Below, piece after piece: positions 41,166 to 49,602 of a stretch of DNA of 64,000 bases. Within the stretch, counting starts at the first letter, position 1; each line of letters begins with the position of its first letter. Location: NCBI GenBank assembly GCA_041447245.1, contig JBGMEA010000012.1:124001-188000 (forward strand). The letters run 5' to 3'. Source of the stretch: JBGMEA01 sp041447245. Lineage in GTDB: Bacteria > Bacillota > Clostridia > Eubacteriales > Anaerofustaceae. A model generated the notes under the pieces. The model did not search any database, was not told the origin of the DNA, and worked only from the letters and a program-made list of their open reading frames with translations. Made by a program: the position numbers and the translations under genes.

Positions 41166-43844
41166 ATGAGCATGAATTTAGTGAATTTAAATGTCAATCC
41201 CTGCAAAATGTGTATGCCGATGGGCAGCGTGAGCGCGTTTTACGGGATCAGAGGATGCATGACTCTCCTGCATGGTTCGCAGGGCTGCAGCACTTATATC
41301 AGAAGACATATGGCAACGCATTACAATGAGCCTGTCGATATCGCATCATCTTCCCTGACGGAAGAAGGTACGGTGTTCGGAGGAGAAAAAAATCTGGTAA
41401 AGGGACTGGAAAATCTGATCGCTCTGTATCATCCCGAAGTAATCGGCGTTGCAACGACGTGTCTTGCCGAAACCATCGGAGAAGACATTCCGCGCATGAT
41501 TCGGGATTTCTACGAATCCCATCCCGATTTGAATGTGAAAATTATCCCGGTGTCCTCTTCCGGATATTCGGGTACACAGTACGAAGGTTTTTTTGCTGCA
41601 CTCAAAGCGATTGTGTCGTTTGTGGAAATGAAACCCGAGAAACACGATAAAATCAATATAATCACGGGAATGATCAGTCCTGCCGATACAAGAGCACTCA
41701 AAGAGTTGCTCGATTCTCTGCAACTGGATTATATTCTGCTTCCCGATCTGTCCGATAATTTGGACGGAGTTCATCGGGAAGTATACGAACGTTTGCCGAA
41801 AGGCGGAACCTCCATCGAAGAAATTGCGATGATGGCAGGTTCCAGGCTCACGATTGAACTGTCAACTTTTGTCAACGAGGATTCATCTCCTGCAAAATAT
41901 TTATCGGACACGTACGGCGTTCCCTATGTGCGCTGCGAACTTCCGGTCGGACTGCGTGCGACGGACGCGCTGATGAAAATTCTGACCGACAGCGGAGCGA
42001 TTCTGCCTGATTCCGTCAGACAACAGCGAGGCAGATATCTGGATGCGATGATTGATTCGCATAAATACAACGCACAAGGCAGAGCCGTGATATTCGGAGA
42101 ACCTGATTTTGTCTATGCGGTTTCCCGTTTGTGTCTGGAAAACGGCTTGATTCCGGTTGTTGCCGCAACCGGAGCAAAATGCGACGCATTAAAGCCGATC
42201 CTCGAAGAGCAAGTCAAAGCAGTTGCCGGCAACTTTTATGTGGATCGTATCATGATAGCCGACAACTGCGATTTTGACAAAATCGAAGAATATGCGCTGA
42301 GCTACAAAGCAAATATCATGATCGGCAATTCCGATGGCAGACGCATTGAAGAAAAACTTCACATCCCACTGATCCGCTGTGCATTTCCGATCCATGATCA
42401 TGTGGGCGGACAGCGTGTGAGAACCTTGTTTTATGACGGAGCTTTACTGTTGCTCGATCAAATAACCAATGCGATTTTAAGCGGAATCGAACATTCCTAC
42501 CGAAAGGAAATGTATGACAATTATTATCAGGATAAGCCGGAACAAGTGATGCATTCTGCGGAAAGCATCCGCGACCGCAATGCGGCAAAAACCGAAACGC
42601 ACCCCTGTTTCAACGGCTGCGGAACGGGATATGCCCGCATGCACCTGCCGATTGCACCGAAGTGCAATATCCAGTGCAATTACTGTGTGAGAAAATTTGA
42701 CTGCCCGAACGAAAGTCGACCCGGCGTGACGACTCAGGTATTAACACCGCAGGAAGCCTGCGAAAAATACCTTCATATCAAAGAAAAAATGCCGAATCTG
42801 AAAGTGGTCGGCATCGCGGGCCCCGGAGATTCTTTGGCGGAATTCGAAAAAACAAAAGCGACTTTGCAGCTGATCCGCAAAGCGGATCCGGAAGTGACGT
42901 TCTGTCTTTCGACGAACGGTCTGTTGCTGCCGATGTATGCGAACGAGTTGATTGAACTCGGAGTATCCCACGTGACAATCACGATTAATGCGGTCGACCC
43001 CGCGATCGGCGCCAAAATCTATCATCATGTAAGCTATATGGGAGAAACATATACCGGAGAAACCGCCGCGACGATTCTGATGACCAATCAGCTCGCCGGT
43101 CTGAAAATGCTCGCCGAAGGCGGCGTGATTTGCAAAGTCAATATTGTGATGCTGAAAGGGATCAATGACACGCATATTCCGAAAGTCGTGCAGAAAGTGA
43201 AATCACTCGGATGCGAAATCACGAATATCATGCAGATGATTCCTGTGGAAGGCAGTGCGTTCGAACATATGCCGCTGACGAGTCTGAAAGAAGTCACTCA
43301 GATGCGCAAAGAATGCGGACTGATTCTGAACCAGATGTACCATTGCAGACAATGTCGTGCGGACGCTGTGGGGACGCTTGATAATGATGAGTCATACAAG
43401 TACAATGATTGTCTGGCTTCCGCTGTTCATCAGCCGATTGCAATCGAAATTGCCGAAACGGGAAATCCGATTCTGGTAGCAGTGGCTTCCAAAGGCGGAG
43501 TGATGATCGATCAGCATTTCGGTCAGGCTTCGGATTTTTACATTTATGAATCCCGCAACGGAAAGGTTCGGTTCAAAGAGCGCCGCAGCGTGAACCGTTA
43601 TTGCGACGGTTCGGAATCCTGCGACGGAAAAGGCGGAGGAAAACAGGAAGGGAAAATAGAAAAAATACTCGAAACGATTGATGACTGTGCATGCGTCATC
43701 GCGATGCGAATCGGAGAGTCTCCGAAAAACCGGCTGGAAGAGAAAGGGATCCTGACCATTTCCAGTTTTGGGCGCATTGAAGACGCTGTGGCACAGGCTG
43801 TCGAAGAATTGAAAACCGAACAGGGAAAGGAAACAATCCTATGA
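41166..43844 (+). CDS. nifNB: Fused FeMo-cofactor assembly protein NifN-NifB with NifX-like end
   Basis: Residues about 1-450 are NifN, the NifK-like scaffold subunit (NPCKMCMPMGSVSAFYGIRG, ATTCLAETIGEDI). From about 475 the protein is NifB, the radical-SAM enzyme that makes the NifB-co precursor: HPCFNGCGTGYARMHLPIA, then the CX3CX2C motif CNIQCNYC near 499. After about residue 765 a NifX-like cofactor-binding domain follows (VAVASKGGVMIDQHFGQASD). The same N-B fusion is known from C. pasteurianum. Fusing the maker and receiver of NifB-co may aid direct transfer. The stop overlaps the ferredoxin start by four bases. Confidence 0.95.
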   Translation: MSMNLVNLNVNPCKMCMPMGSVSAFYGIRGCMTLLHGSQGCSTYIRRHMATHYNEPVDIASSSLTEEGTVFGGEKNLVKGLENLIALYHPEVIGVATTCLAETIGEDIPRMIRDFYESHPDLNVKIIPVSSSGYSGTQYEGFFAALKAIVSFVEMKPEKHDKINIITGMISPADTRALKELLDSLQLDYILLPDLSDNLDGVHREVYERLPKGGTSIEEIAMMAGSRLTIELSTFVNEDSSPAKYLSDTYGVPYVRCELPVGLRATDALMKILTDSGAILPDSVRQQRGRYLDAMIDSHKYNAQGRAVIFGEPDFVYAVSRLCLENGLIPVVAATGAKCDALKPILEEQVKAVAGNFYVDRIMIADNCDFDKIEEYALSYKANIMIGNSDGRRIEEKLHIPLIRCAFPIHDHVGGQRVRTLFYDGALLLLDQITNAILSGIEHSYRKEMYDNYYQDKPEQVMHSAESIRDRNAAKTETHPCFNGCGTGYARMHLPIAPKCNIQCNYCVRKFDCPNESRPGVTTQVLTPQEACEKYLHIKEKMPNLKVVGIAGPGDSLAEFEKTKATLQLIRKADPEVTFCLSTNGLLLPMYANELIELGVSHVTITINAVDPAIGAKIYHHVSYMGETYTGETAATILMTNQLAGLKMLAEGGVICKVNIVMLKGINDTHIPKVVQKVKSLGCEITNIMQMIPVEGSAFEHMPLTSLKEVTQMRKECGLILNQMYHCRQCRADAVGTLDNDESYKYNDCLASAVHQPIAIEIAETGNPILVAVASKGGVMIDQHFGQASDFYIYESRNGKVRFKERRSVNRYCDGSESCDGKGGGKQEGKIEKILETIDDCACVIAMRIGESPKNRLEEKGILTISSFGRIEDAVAQAVEELKTEQGKETIL

Positions 43845-44149
43845 TTTCACCGAAATATCATGTGTTTGTCTGCACGAGCTGCAGAGCAAACGGTGTGCAG
43901 AAAGGGTTCTGTCACACGAAGGGAAGCGTTGATCTGATCGGTCAGCTGATGGAAGAAATTGATGAAAATGATCTTTCTTCCGACGTATTGGTGACCAATA
44001 CCGGATGTTTCGGCATCTGCGACAAAGGTCCGATTATGGTGGTTTATCCCGAAGGTACATGGTACGGCAGTCTGACGGAAGATGCCGTCAGCCGTATCGT
44101 AACGGAGCATTTCGAGGGCGGAAACAAAGTGCCGGAATTCGAAATCTGA
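43841..44149 (+). CDS. Thioredoxin-like 2Fe-2S ferredoxin (C. pasteurianum nif type)
   Basis: This is a 102-residue 2Fe-2S ferredoxin of the thioredoxin-like (Shethna) family. Cysteines at 11, 14, 24, 56 and 60 (CTSCRANGVQKGFC and NTGCFGICDKGP) fall at the same numbers as in the C. pasteurianum protein, which binds the MoFe protein. YPEGTWYGSLTEDAV is also typical. It is translationally coupled to nifN-B, so a role in nitrogenase assembly or electron supply is likely. The exact role is not established. Confidence 0.92.
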   Translation: MISPKYHVFVCTSCRANGVQKGFCHTKGSVDLIGQLMEEIDENDLSSDVLVTNTGCFGICDKGPIMVVYPEGTWYGSLTEDAVSRIVTEHFEGGNKVPEFEI

Positions 44150-44198
44150 CAGAGAAACGAAGAATTAGCAATATAAAATAATATGATCAAAAACCAAC

Positions 44199-44233
44199 GG
44201 CGGTGACAGACAGCAATCTTGTCTTGCACCGCC
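44199..44233 (+). other. Intercistronic hairpin before nifV(omega)
   Basis: The arms 44199-44205 and 44227-44233 pair perfectly (seven GC-rich base pairs), and an inner five-base-pair stem lies beyond a small internal loop. No T-run follows. It may be a processing or stabilising element that separates the structural nif mRNA from the nifV part. It covers an in-frame GTG at 44203, which makes that codon an unlikely start. Confidence 0.5.
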
Positions 44234-44262
44234 TGATGTGTTTGAGAAAGGGCGTGTATGGT

Positions 44263-45210
44263 ATGCGTTTGATTGATGCAAGTCTTTGCGGGTTGGATGC
44301 GGAACTGATGGATGTATCGGAAATCAGGAGATTGGCGCATTCTTTGCTGGAATTCGGAATCGAAGCGTTATTGGTAACGCCGAGAATCGCGGAATGCCTG
44401 CATGGGATCGAAAAACGATGCAGAGTGTTCATGCAATATCGGGGCAATGACGGGGTTGAACATTTAAGAGATCTGTATGCCGCATATGAGGATACGGAGG
44501 AAGAGCCGAATGTATGCGGATTTGATTATCGCGAGTGGAAAAGAGCGAAAAATCAGCGCATGGGAGATCTTGAGATATTTTCTCCCGATCAATCGCTTTA
44601 TTTCGGAGATTACAGCAGCGAATACCATCGCATATTGAGGGCAACTGACGGTGATATCTGTTTGAATGCGGGAAAATCAGGAGTGTTTTCCACTGCACTT
44701 TCCTATGAGTGGATCAACGCAGGCGGGAATGATGTCCTGACATCTTTTTTTGGTTTCGGCGGATACGCTCCGACAGAGGAATTGCTCACAGTTCTTTTTG
44801 TACATAACATGCTTCCGAACACGATGGATGTCACTATGATGAAATCATTGTCCATGCAGTTTGCGACTGCACTGAATTATCGGATTCCGCCGCATAAAGC
44901 CGTGGTTGGCGCTCATATTTTCTTTGTGGAGTCCGGAGTGCATGTGAACGGAATTCAGAAAAATACATCCTGCTTTGAACCGTTTTCCCCCGATAAAATC
45001 GGAGCGCATCGAACGATTATGATCGGGACCCATGCCAGTCCGTCCATGATCGGTCAGATATTGGAACGAAACGGAATCCAACCCGCACCGGAAGTGATGT
45101 CCGAGCTGGTGTGCCGGGTGAGAAATGCCGCCAGAGGCGGAAAAAAGAATCCTCAGGAATCAGATATCATGGAACTGTATCTGAAAATTACCGGAGAACG
45201 GGCAGGATGA
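44263..45210 (+). CDS. nifVomega: Homocitrate synthase omega subunit (split NifV, C-terminal part)
   Basis: Homocitrate synthase supplies the organic ligand of FeMo-cofactor. In C. pasteurianum the enzyme is split in two chains, and the same is seen here. This chain carries the C-terminal part of the synthase: VVGAHIFFVESGVHVNGIQK and PDKIGAHRTIMIGTHASPSM match the regulatory-side motifs of isopropylmalate/homocitrate synthases. The catalytic TIM barrel is in the next gene. I prefer ATG 44263 (MRLIDASLCG), after AAAGGG; starts at 44203 or 44244 are possible. The stop overlaps the alpha gene as ATGA. Confidence 0.85.
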   Translation: MRLIDASLCGLDAELMDVSEIRRLAHSLLEFGIEALLVTPRIAECLHGIEKRCRVFMQYRGNDGVEHLRDLYAAYEDTEEEPNVCGFDYREWKRAKNQRMGDLEIFSPDQSLYFGDYSSEYHRILRATDGDICLNAGKSGVFSTALSYEWINAGGNDVLTSFFGFGGYAPTEELLTVLFVHNMLPNTMDVTMMKSLSMQFATALNYRIPPHKAVVGAHIFFVESGVHVNGIQKNTSCFEPFSPDKIGAHRTIMIGTHASPSMIGQILERNGIQPAPEVMSELVCRVRNAARGGKKNPQESDIMELYLKITGERAG

Positions 45211-46034
45211 ATACGCAGCTCAACCTGACGGATACGACACTCAGAGACGGAGAGCAAAGTCCTGACATTGCGTTTTCATCGCACATCCGTTTAAAAATAG
45301 CGGAGCTTCTTTTTCGCACAGGATTTGAGATTGTAGAAGCAGGCATCCCTGCGATGGGCAGTGACGAGAAAGACATGATTCTGAAGATCGGTCAAACGAA
45401 GGGAAACAAGAAAGTCGCGGTTTGGAACCGTATGAACAAAAAAGATATTGCGCACTCATTCGATTGTGTGCCGGATATTATTCACATCAGCGCACCCGCC
45501 TCGGATTTGATGCTGGAGCATTTGTTGCATCAAGACAGAAACTGGTTGATCAGAGAGCTGACGGAGTGCGTCGGCTTTGCAAAAGAAAAAGGATATGAGG
45601 TAAGCGTCGGATTTCAGGATGCTTCCCGAGCCGATATGCGGTTTTTGTTGGAGTTATCACAGGTACTGTGCAAAATGGACGTGCTGTCTGTAAGGCTTGC
45701 CGATACGGTCGGAATTTTTACACCCGGCACAGTTCAGGAGTATTTCACTCTGCTGACACAGAATTGCGGTGTGGCATTCGGAATTCATACTCATAATGAT
45801 TTAGGTCTTGCTGTGGCAAATTCTGTTGCCGCAGCCAAATACGGTGCGGTATATTTGGATACCACGCTGTTTGGAATCGGGGAACGCGCAGGAAACTGCG
45901 ATTCATATACATTGACTGAGGCGATCGGAACGTCATTCGGCATACACCCTTTGCCTGAGCGCTTGCTGCGCTCGAAGGAAAAAGCGATGGAGCTTGTGTT
46001 TGCTGATAATGAAAAGAATGACTGGCTGACGTGA
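45207..46034 (+). CDS. nifValpha: Homocitrate synthase alpha subunit (split NifV, catalytic part)
   Basis: This is the catalytic TIM-barrel chain. LTDTTLRDGEQSPDIAFSS is the acetyl-CoA/2-oxo-acid site signature, and GIHTHNDLGLAVANSVAAAK holds the HxH metal ligands, followed by GIGERAGNCD. It condenses acetyl-CoA with 2-oxoglutarate. At 275 residues it lacks the C-terminal region found in the omega chain. ATG 45207 overlaps the omega stop, so the two subunits are made together. A longer frame from 45111 lies inside the omega gene and has no ribosome site. Confidence 0.92.
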   Translation: MNTQLNLTDTTLRDGEQSPDIAFSSHIRLKIAELLFRTGFEIVEAGIPAMGSDEKDMILKIGQTKGNKKVAVWNRMNKKDIAHSFDCVPDIIHISAPASDLMLEHLLHQDRNWLIRELTECVGFAKEKGYEVSVGFQDASRADMRFLLELSQVLCKMDVLSVRLADTVGIFTPGTVQEYFTLLTQNCGVAFGIHTHNDLGLAVANSVAAAKYGAVYLDTTLFGIGERAGNCDSYTLTEAIGTSFGIHPLPERLLRSKEKAMELVFADNEKNDWLT

Positions 46035-46059
46035 TAACATGAATGAGAGGGAAAGGTTT

Positions 46060-46851
46060 ATGAAAAATTTATGGAAAAAAGCTGCCGTATTGTTGGCGGC
46101 TGTATTGATGCTTGGAATGACTGTCGCGGGATGTTCCTCCTCAAGCAGCGAACCTGTGGAACTGACAATTGCTGCCGCAGCGAGTTTAACGGATGTGATG
46201 GCGGATATTCAAACCGCTTATGCGGATAAAGAGCCGAATGTGACGCTTAATTTTACATTTGCATCATCCGGCAGTCTTCAGACACAGATCGAACAGGGTG
46301 CGGGTGCGGATGTTTTTATTTCTGCCGCACTGAAACAGATGAAAACATTGCAGGGAGAGGGTTTGCTTTTGGATGATTCCTACACGGAGCTTTTGGAAAA
46401 TAAAGTGGTTCTGATCGTGCCTTCCGACAGCACGGCGGGTATCACATCATTCGACGATGTCAATACGGATAAAGTATCGATGATCGGCATCGGGGAACCG
46501 AGCAGTGTGCCTGCGGGATCGTATGCAAAACAGGTATTTACCACGTTGGGCACTTGGGATGCCGTTTCGGCAAAAGCCAACTACGGCAGTGATGTCAGAA
46601 CAGTGCTGACTTGGGTTGAAAACGGGGAAGTTGACTGCGGCGTTGTTTACGCAACGGATGCAATGACTTCGGATAAAGTCAAGGTCGTTGCGGAAGCTCC
46701 GGAAGGAAGCTGCGATAAAATCATCTATCCCGGCGCGATTGTTGCATCGAGTGCAAATGCGGATGCGGCGCAGGATTTTCTTGATTTTCTGACTTCCAAG
46801 ACTGCGGTTAAGATTTTTGAGTCTTATGGTTTTACCGTGATCAAGCAATAA
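46060..46851 (+). CDS. modA: Molybdate ABC transporter binding lipoprotein ModA
   Basis: ModA captures molybdate outside the membrane. A lipoprotein signal peptide ends in MTVAGCSSS, the Cys being the lipid anchor. The mature part has TIAAAASLTDVMADIQTAY and FTFASSGSLQTQIEQGAGAD, the oxyanion-binding segments of ModA. Start 46060 follows AAAGG closely; an upstream ATG at 46039 lacks a site. It follows nifV(alpha) by 25 bases, so it is probably part of the nif operon and supplies Mo for the cofactor. Confidence 0.93.
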   Translation: MKNLWKKAAVLLAAVLMLGMTVAGCSSSSSEPVELTIAAAASLTDVMADIQTAYADKEPNVTLNFTFASSGSLQTQIEQGAGADVFISAALKQMKTLQGEGLLLDDSYTELLENKVVLIVPSDSTAGITSFDDVNTDKVSMIGIGEPSSVPAGSYAKQVFTTLGTWDAVSAKANYGSDVRTVLTWVENGEVDCGVVYATDAMTSDKVKVVAEAPEGSCDKIIYPGAIVASSANADAAQDFLDFLTSKTAVKIFESYGFTVIKQ

Positions 46852-46867
46852 TCAGCGTTCTGATGAG

Positions 46868-46892
46868 AGGGCGTCCGAAAGACGCCCTTCTT
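46868..46892 (+). terminator. Weak terminator or attenuating hairpin between modA and modB
   Basis: An eight-base-pair GC-rich stem (46868-46875 with 46881-46888) with a five-base loop is followed by an interrupted T-rich tract. Partial termination here would give more binding protein than permease. Confidence 0.55.
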
Positions 46893-46932
46893 TCTATTCA
46901 TTATGCATCCACAATGAAAGGCGGTGACGCGA

Positions 46933-47613
46933 ATGAATCTGTCTCCCTTGTATATTTCTCTTAAAGTCTCCCTGATTGCAACCGTGCTGACTTTTTTTCT
47001 CGGGATTGCCGCAGCTCGTTGGGTTGTAAAAATACGGCACGGGAAAGCCTTTGTCGATGGGTTCTTTACTTTGCCGATGATCCTGCCTCCGACCGTAGCA
47101 GGTTTCTTTCTGCTCCTTGTCTTTGGAAGGAACAGTCTGATCGGACAATTTTTGGGTCTGTTTGATGTGTCGATTGTTTTTACCTGGGTTGCGGCGGTCA
47201 TCGCATCGACGGTGGTGTCGTTCCCGTTGATGTACCGAACTGTGAGAGGTGCTTTGGAAGAAATCGATTCGGACATGATTTTTGCTGCAAGAACGCTCGG
47301 GGTCGCTGAAAATCAGATATTCCGAAAAATTGTTTTGCCGAATATTGTTCCCAGCATCATGGCCGGTACGATTCTCGCGTTTGCGCGGGCGTTGGGCGAA
47401 TTCGGAGCAACGATCATGCTTGCCGGCAATATCCCGGGCAAAACGCAAACGATGGCGGTTGCCGTCTATACGGCCGTTCAGGCGGGCAATTATACTTTGG
47501 CGTACCAATGGGTTGCCATTATCACGGTGATGTCATTTGTTGCAATGTTTCTGATGAACTTCATCAATCAGCATTATATGAAAAAAAATCATAAACGGGG
47601 GAATATCGGATGA
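46933..47613 (+). CDS. modB: Molybdate ABC transporter permease ModB
   Basis: This is an inner-membrane permease with five to six helices. The cytoplasmic coupling loop is present as RALGEFGATIMLAGNIPG, the ABC-permease EAA-type motif. The start at 46933 has AAGGCGGTG upstream; a GTG at 46924 is less likely. Its stop overlaps the modC start by four bases. It forms the transporter with ModA and ModC. Confidence 0.93.
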   Translation: MNLSPLYISLKVSLIATVLTFFLGIAAARWVVKIRHGKAFVDGFFTLPMILPPTVAGFFLLLVFGRNSLIGQFLGLFDVSIVFTWVAAVIASTVVSFPLMYRTVRGALEEIDSDMIFAARTLGVAENQIFRKIVLPNIVPSIMAGTILAFARALGEFGATIMLAGNIPGKTQTMAVAVYTAVQAGNYTLAYQWVAIITVMSFVAMFLMNFINQHYMKKNHKRGNIG

Positions 47614-48668
47614 GTTTGTCTGTGCAGATAGAAAAACAACTCGGGGAATTCCATCTGAATGTCGCATTTGAAACTGACAATGAAGTATTGGGCATTCTCG
47701 GAGCCTCCGGGTGCGGGAAAAGTATGACGCTCCGATGCATTGCCGGGATTGAGACCCCCGACAAAGGAAAGATCGTGCTGAATGGCAGAGTGCTGTTTGA
47801 TTCCGAACAGCATATCAATCTGCCTGCCCAACAGCGTCATGTGGGGTATCTCTTTCAGAGCTATGCGTTGTTCCCGAATATGACCGTGGAAGAAAATATA
47901 TCGTTTGCCGCCGATGTGCCCAAGGAAGAAAAAGGGGCGATCACATCACAGCTGATCGCTGATTTTCAATTGACGGGGCTTGAGAAAAAGCGCCCGTCGC
48001 AGCTTTCGGGCGGGCAGCAGCAACGGGTTGCGCTGGCAAGGCTTCTGGCAAACAAACCGGAAATCCTTCTTTTTGACGAGCCGTTTTCCGCGTTGGATAC
48101 GCATTTGCGCTGGCAGATGGAGCAGGTGATCACCACTGTGATCGAACGGTTCGGCGGTTCGGTTCTTTTGGTTTCTCACAACAGGGATGAAGTCTATCGG
48201 ATGTGCAAAAAGCTTGCGGTGTTTTCGATTGGAAAAATCGATGTGATGGATACGAAATATGCTGTTTTTGATGATCCAAAAACAAAGAGCGGAGCCATTC
48301 TGACCGGGTGCAAAAATATTTCCCGTGCAATAAAAATCGATGATTACAGCATATCCGCCTTGGATTGGGGAGCCGTGCTGAAAAGTGACAGACCGATTCC
48401 CGACGGCACGGAATATGTGGGAATCCGTGCGCATTATCTGTCCTTTTGCGATGATGCGTCATGCGACAATGCAATGGTCTGCGAATGCGTCAAAGCAATC
48501 GAAGAGCCGTTCGCGGTGTTTGCCGTATTTCGAAAAGCAGGATTGGAGCAATATACGGAGCAGTCCGAGATCAGTTTTGCAATGGATCCCGCGGTGTGGG
48601 AGAAAAACAGCAACGAGACGGTGATTCTGCGTCTGCCGAAAGAAAGCCTGCTGTTTTTGATAAAATAA
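47610..48668 (+). CDS. modC: Molybdate ABC transporter ATPase ModC
   Basis: This is the ABC ATPase that drives molybdate import. Walker A is GASGCGKSM at residue 31, the signature is LSGGQQQRVALARL and Walker B is ILLFDEPFSALD, with a following switch His (VSHNRDE). The C-terminal region of about 110 residues is degenerate compared with the molybdate-binding MOP domain of proteobacterial ModC. It is the last gene of the nif-mod unit, and a strong terminator follows. Confidence 0.93.
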   Translation: MSLSVQIEKQLGEFHLNVAFETDNEVLGILGASGCGKSMTLRCIAGIETPDKGKIVLNGRVLFDSEQHINLPAQQRHVGYLFQSYALFPNMTVEENISFAADVPKEEKGAITSQLIADFQLTGLEKKRPSQLSGGQQQRVALARLLANKPEILLFDEPFSALDTHLRWQMEQVITTVIERFGGSVLLVSHNRDEVYRMCKKLAVFSIGKIDVMDTKYAVFDDPKTKSGAILTGCKNISRAIKIDDYSISALDWGAVLKSDRPIPDGTEYVGIRAHYLSFCDDASCDNAMVCECVKAIEEPFAVFAVFRKAGLEQYTEQSEISFAMDPAVWEKNSNETVILRLPKESLLFLIK

Positions 48669-48698
48669 AAAACGGCTGTTCAGAGGACAGCCGTTTTT
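48666..48698 (+). terminator. Terminator of the nif-mod operon
   Basis: An eleven-base-pair stem (48669-48679 with 48687-48697), a seven-base loop and a T-run directly follow modC. Confidence 0.9.
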
Positions 48699-48940
48699 AC
48701 GTTGGGTTCTATAAATAGCGCAATAAGGGGTGGTGATTCCAGTGATGCGCTCCGTTTTTTTGTTTTACATGTTGATGTTTGCAACATATAATCTACTTAA
48801 AAATATGCCTTTGGTATTGTTCCGAAAGCGTTAATGATAAATCATAATTTCTCCACTTGCCAATCAGCTAATGGGTTAATCCACTTTGCCTGAGCGGGAG
48901 TTACCTTGTAGATAGTTCTTCAAATTTCAAAATGTGCAAC

Positions 48941-49309
48941 TCAGAAATTTTCAGTGATTAACATAAGAAGATAAATTACCCCAAGAACAAAACCAAAAAT
49001 AATTCCTGAAATAGAAAAATCTCTAATTCCCTCAGCGCGTTTTGGAAATTCGTCTTTATAAAAGATAAACAACATGCATCCGATCACAGGAAAGAAAAGA
49101 GAAAATAAATTATACCAGCCTGAATTTTTATCGTACGGGTTTGTTTTATCTTGCTTGATAATCGGTGTTTCGCCCGGTTTTGTTAGATTAAAAGATTTTG
49201 GAAGCATTTTTTCTGATGTTGAAGTGATTTCATCTTCAAATTGATAACCACAGTACTTACAAAATAAAGCATTATCCGAAACGATTTTTCCACAATGCTC
49301 ACAAAACAT
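48941..49309 (-). CDS. Zinc-ribbon membrane protein
   Basis: This is a 122-residue protein of the small zinc-ribbon/DUF group: FCEHCGKIVSDNALFCKYCG gives two CxxC knuckles at the N-terminus, and two hydrophobic segments lie at about 67-85 and 100-118. The function is unknown. The gene is AT-rich like its neighbours to 50.6 kb and unlike the nif genes, so it may belong to the acquired stretch. GGAA five bases before ATG 49309 is the likely ribosome site. The 290 bases upstream hold no gene I can see. Confidence 0.65.
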   Translation of the reverse strand: MFCEHCGKIVSDNALFCKYCGYQFEDEITSTSEKMLPKSFNLTKPGETPIIKQDKTNPYDKNSGWYNLFSLFFPVIGCMLFIFYKDEFPKRAEGIRDFSISGIIFGFVLGVIYLLMLITENF

Positions 49310-49602
49310 CAAAGTTCCACTCCATCTTCATGACATAACGAAATATATGTATAGTATAGCACATACGGAAGCAAATGTGATATATTGTATATTTTGATAT
49401 CAATTTAAAATATTTATTTATGTGTTATAATTGTAATATACTTTTATCTTATACCGAGAATTCAAACTATTGGTTTTTTCCCTTTTACACCAGTATAAGT
49501 ACTTTATCCCAACAATTTTAATTACTCAAGTTTTATCGCAATATTTTTTAAACCTTTTCGAATAACGAATCAAATTATATATATTTGTAAAGCTTAAGCT
49601 TA

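Noticed and set aside
44203..44262. GTG 44203 or ATG 44244 as the nifV(omega) start.
   Set aside because: GTG 44203 lies in a strong hairpin and neither codon has a good ribosome site; ATG 44263 has AAAGGG upstream. Not fully excluded.
48862..48880. An 11-base match (AGCTAATGGGT) to the tRNA-Lys gene at 59.4 kb near the left end of the prophage remnant.
   Set aside because: Too short to be an attachment core, and the tRNA is 10 kb away in intact form; likely chance.
48842..48919. A 25-codon open stretch on the minus strand (IYKVTPAQAKWINPLADWQ) after the zinc-ribbon gene.
   Set aside because: It looks coding but has no start codon or ribosome site and is preceded by a stop; too short to name. 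It may be a relic.
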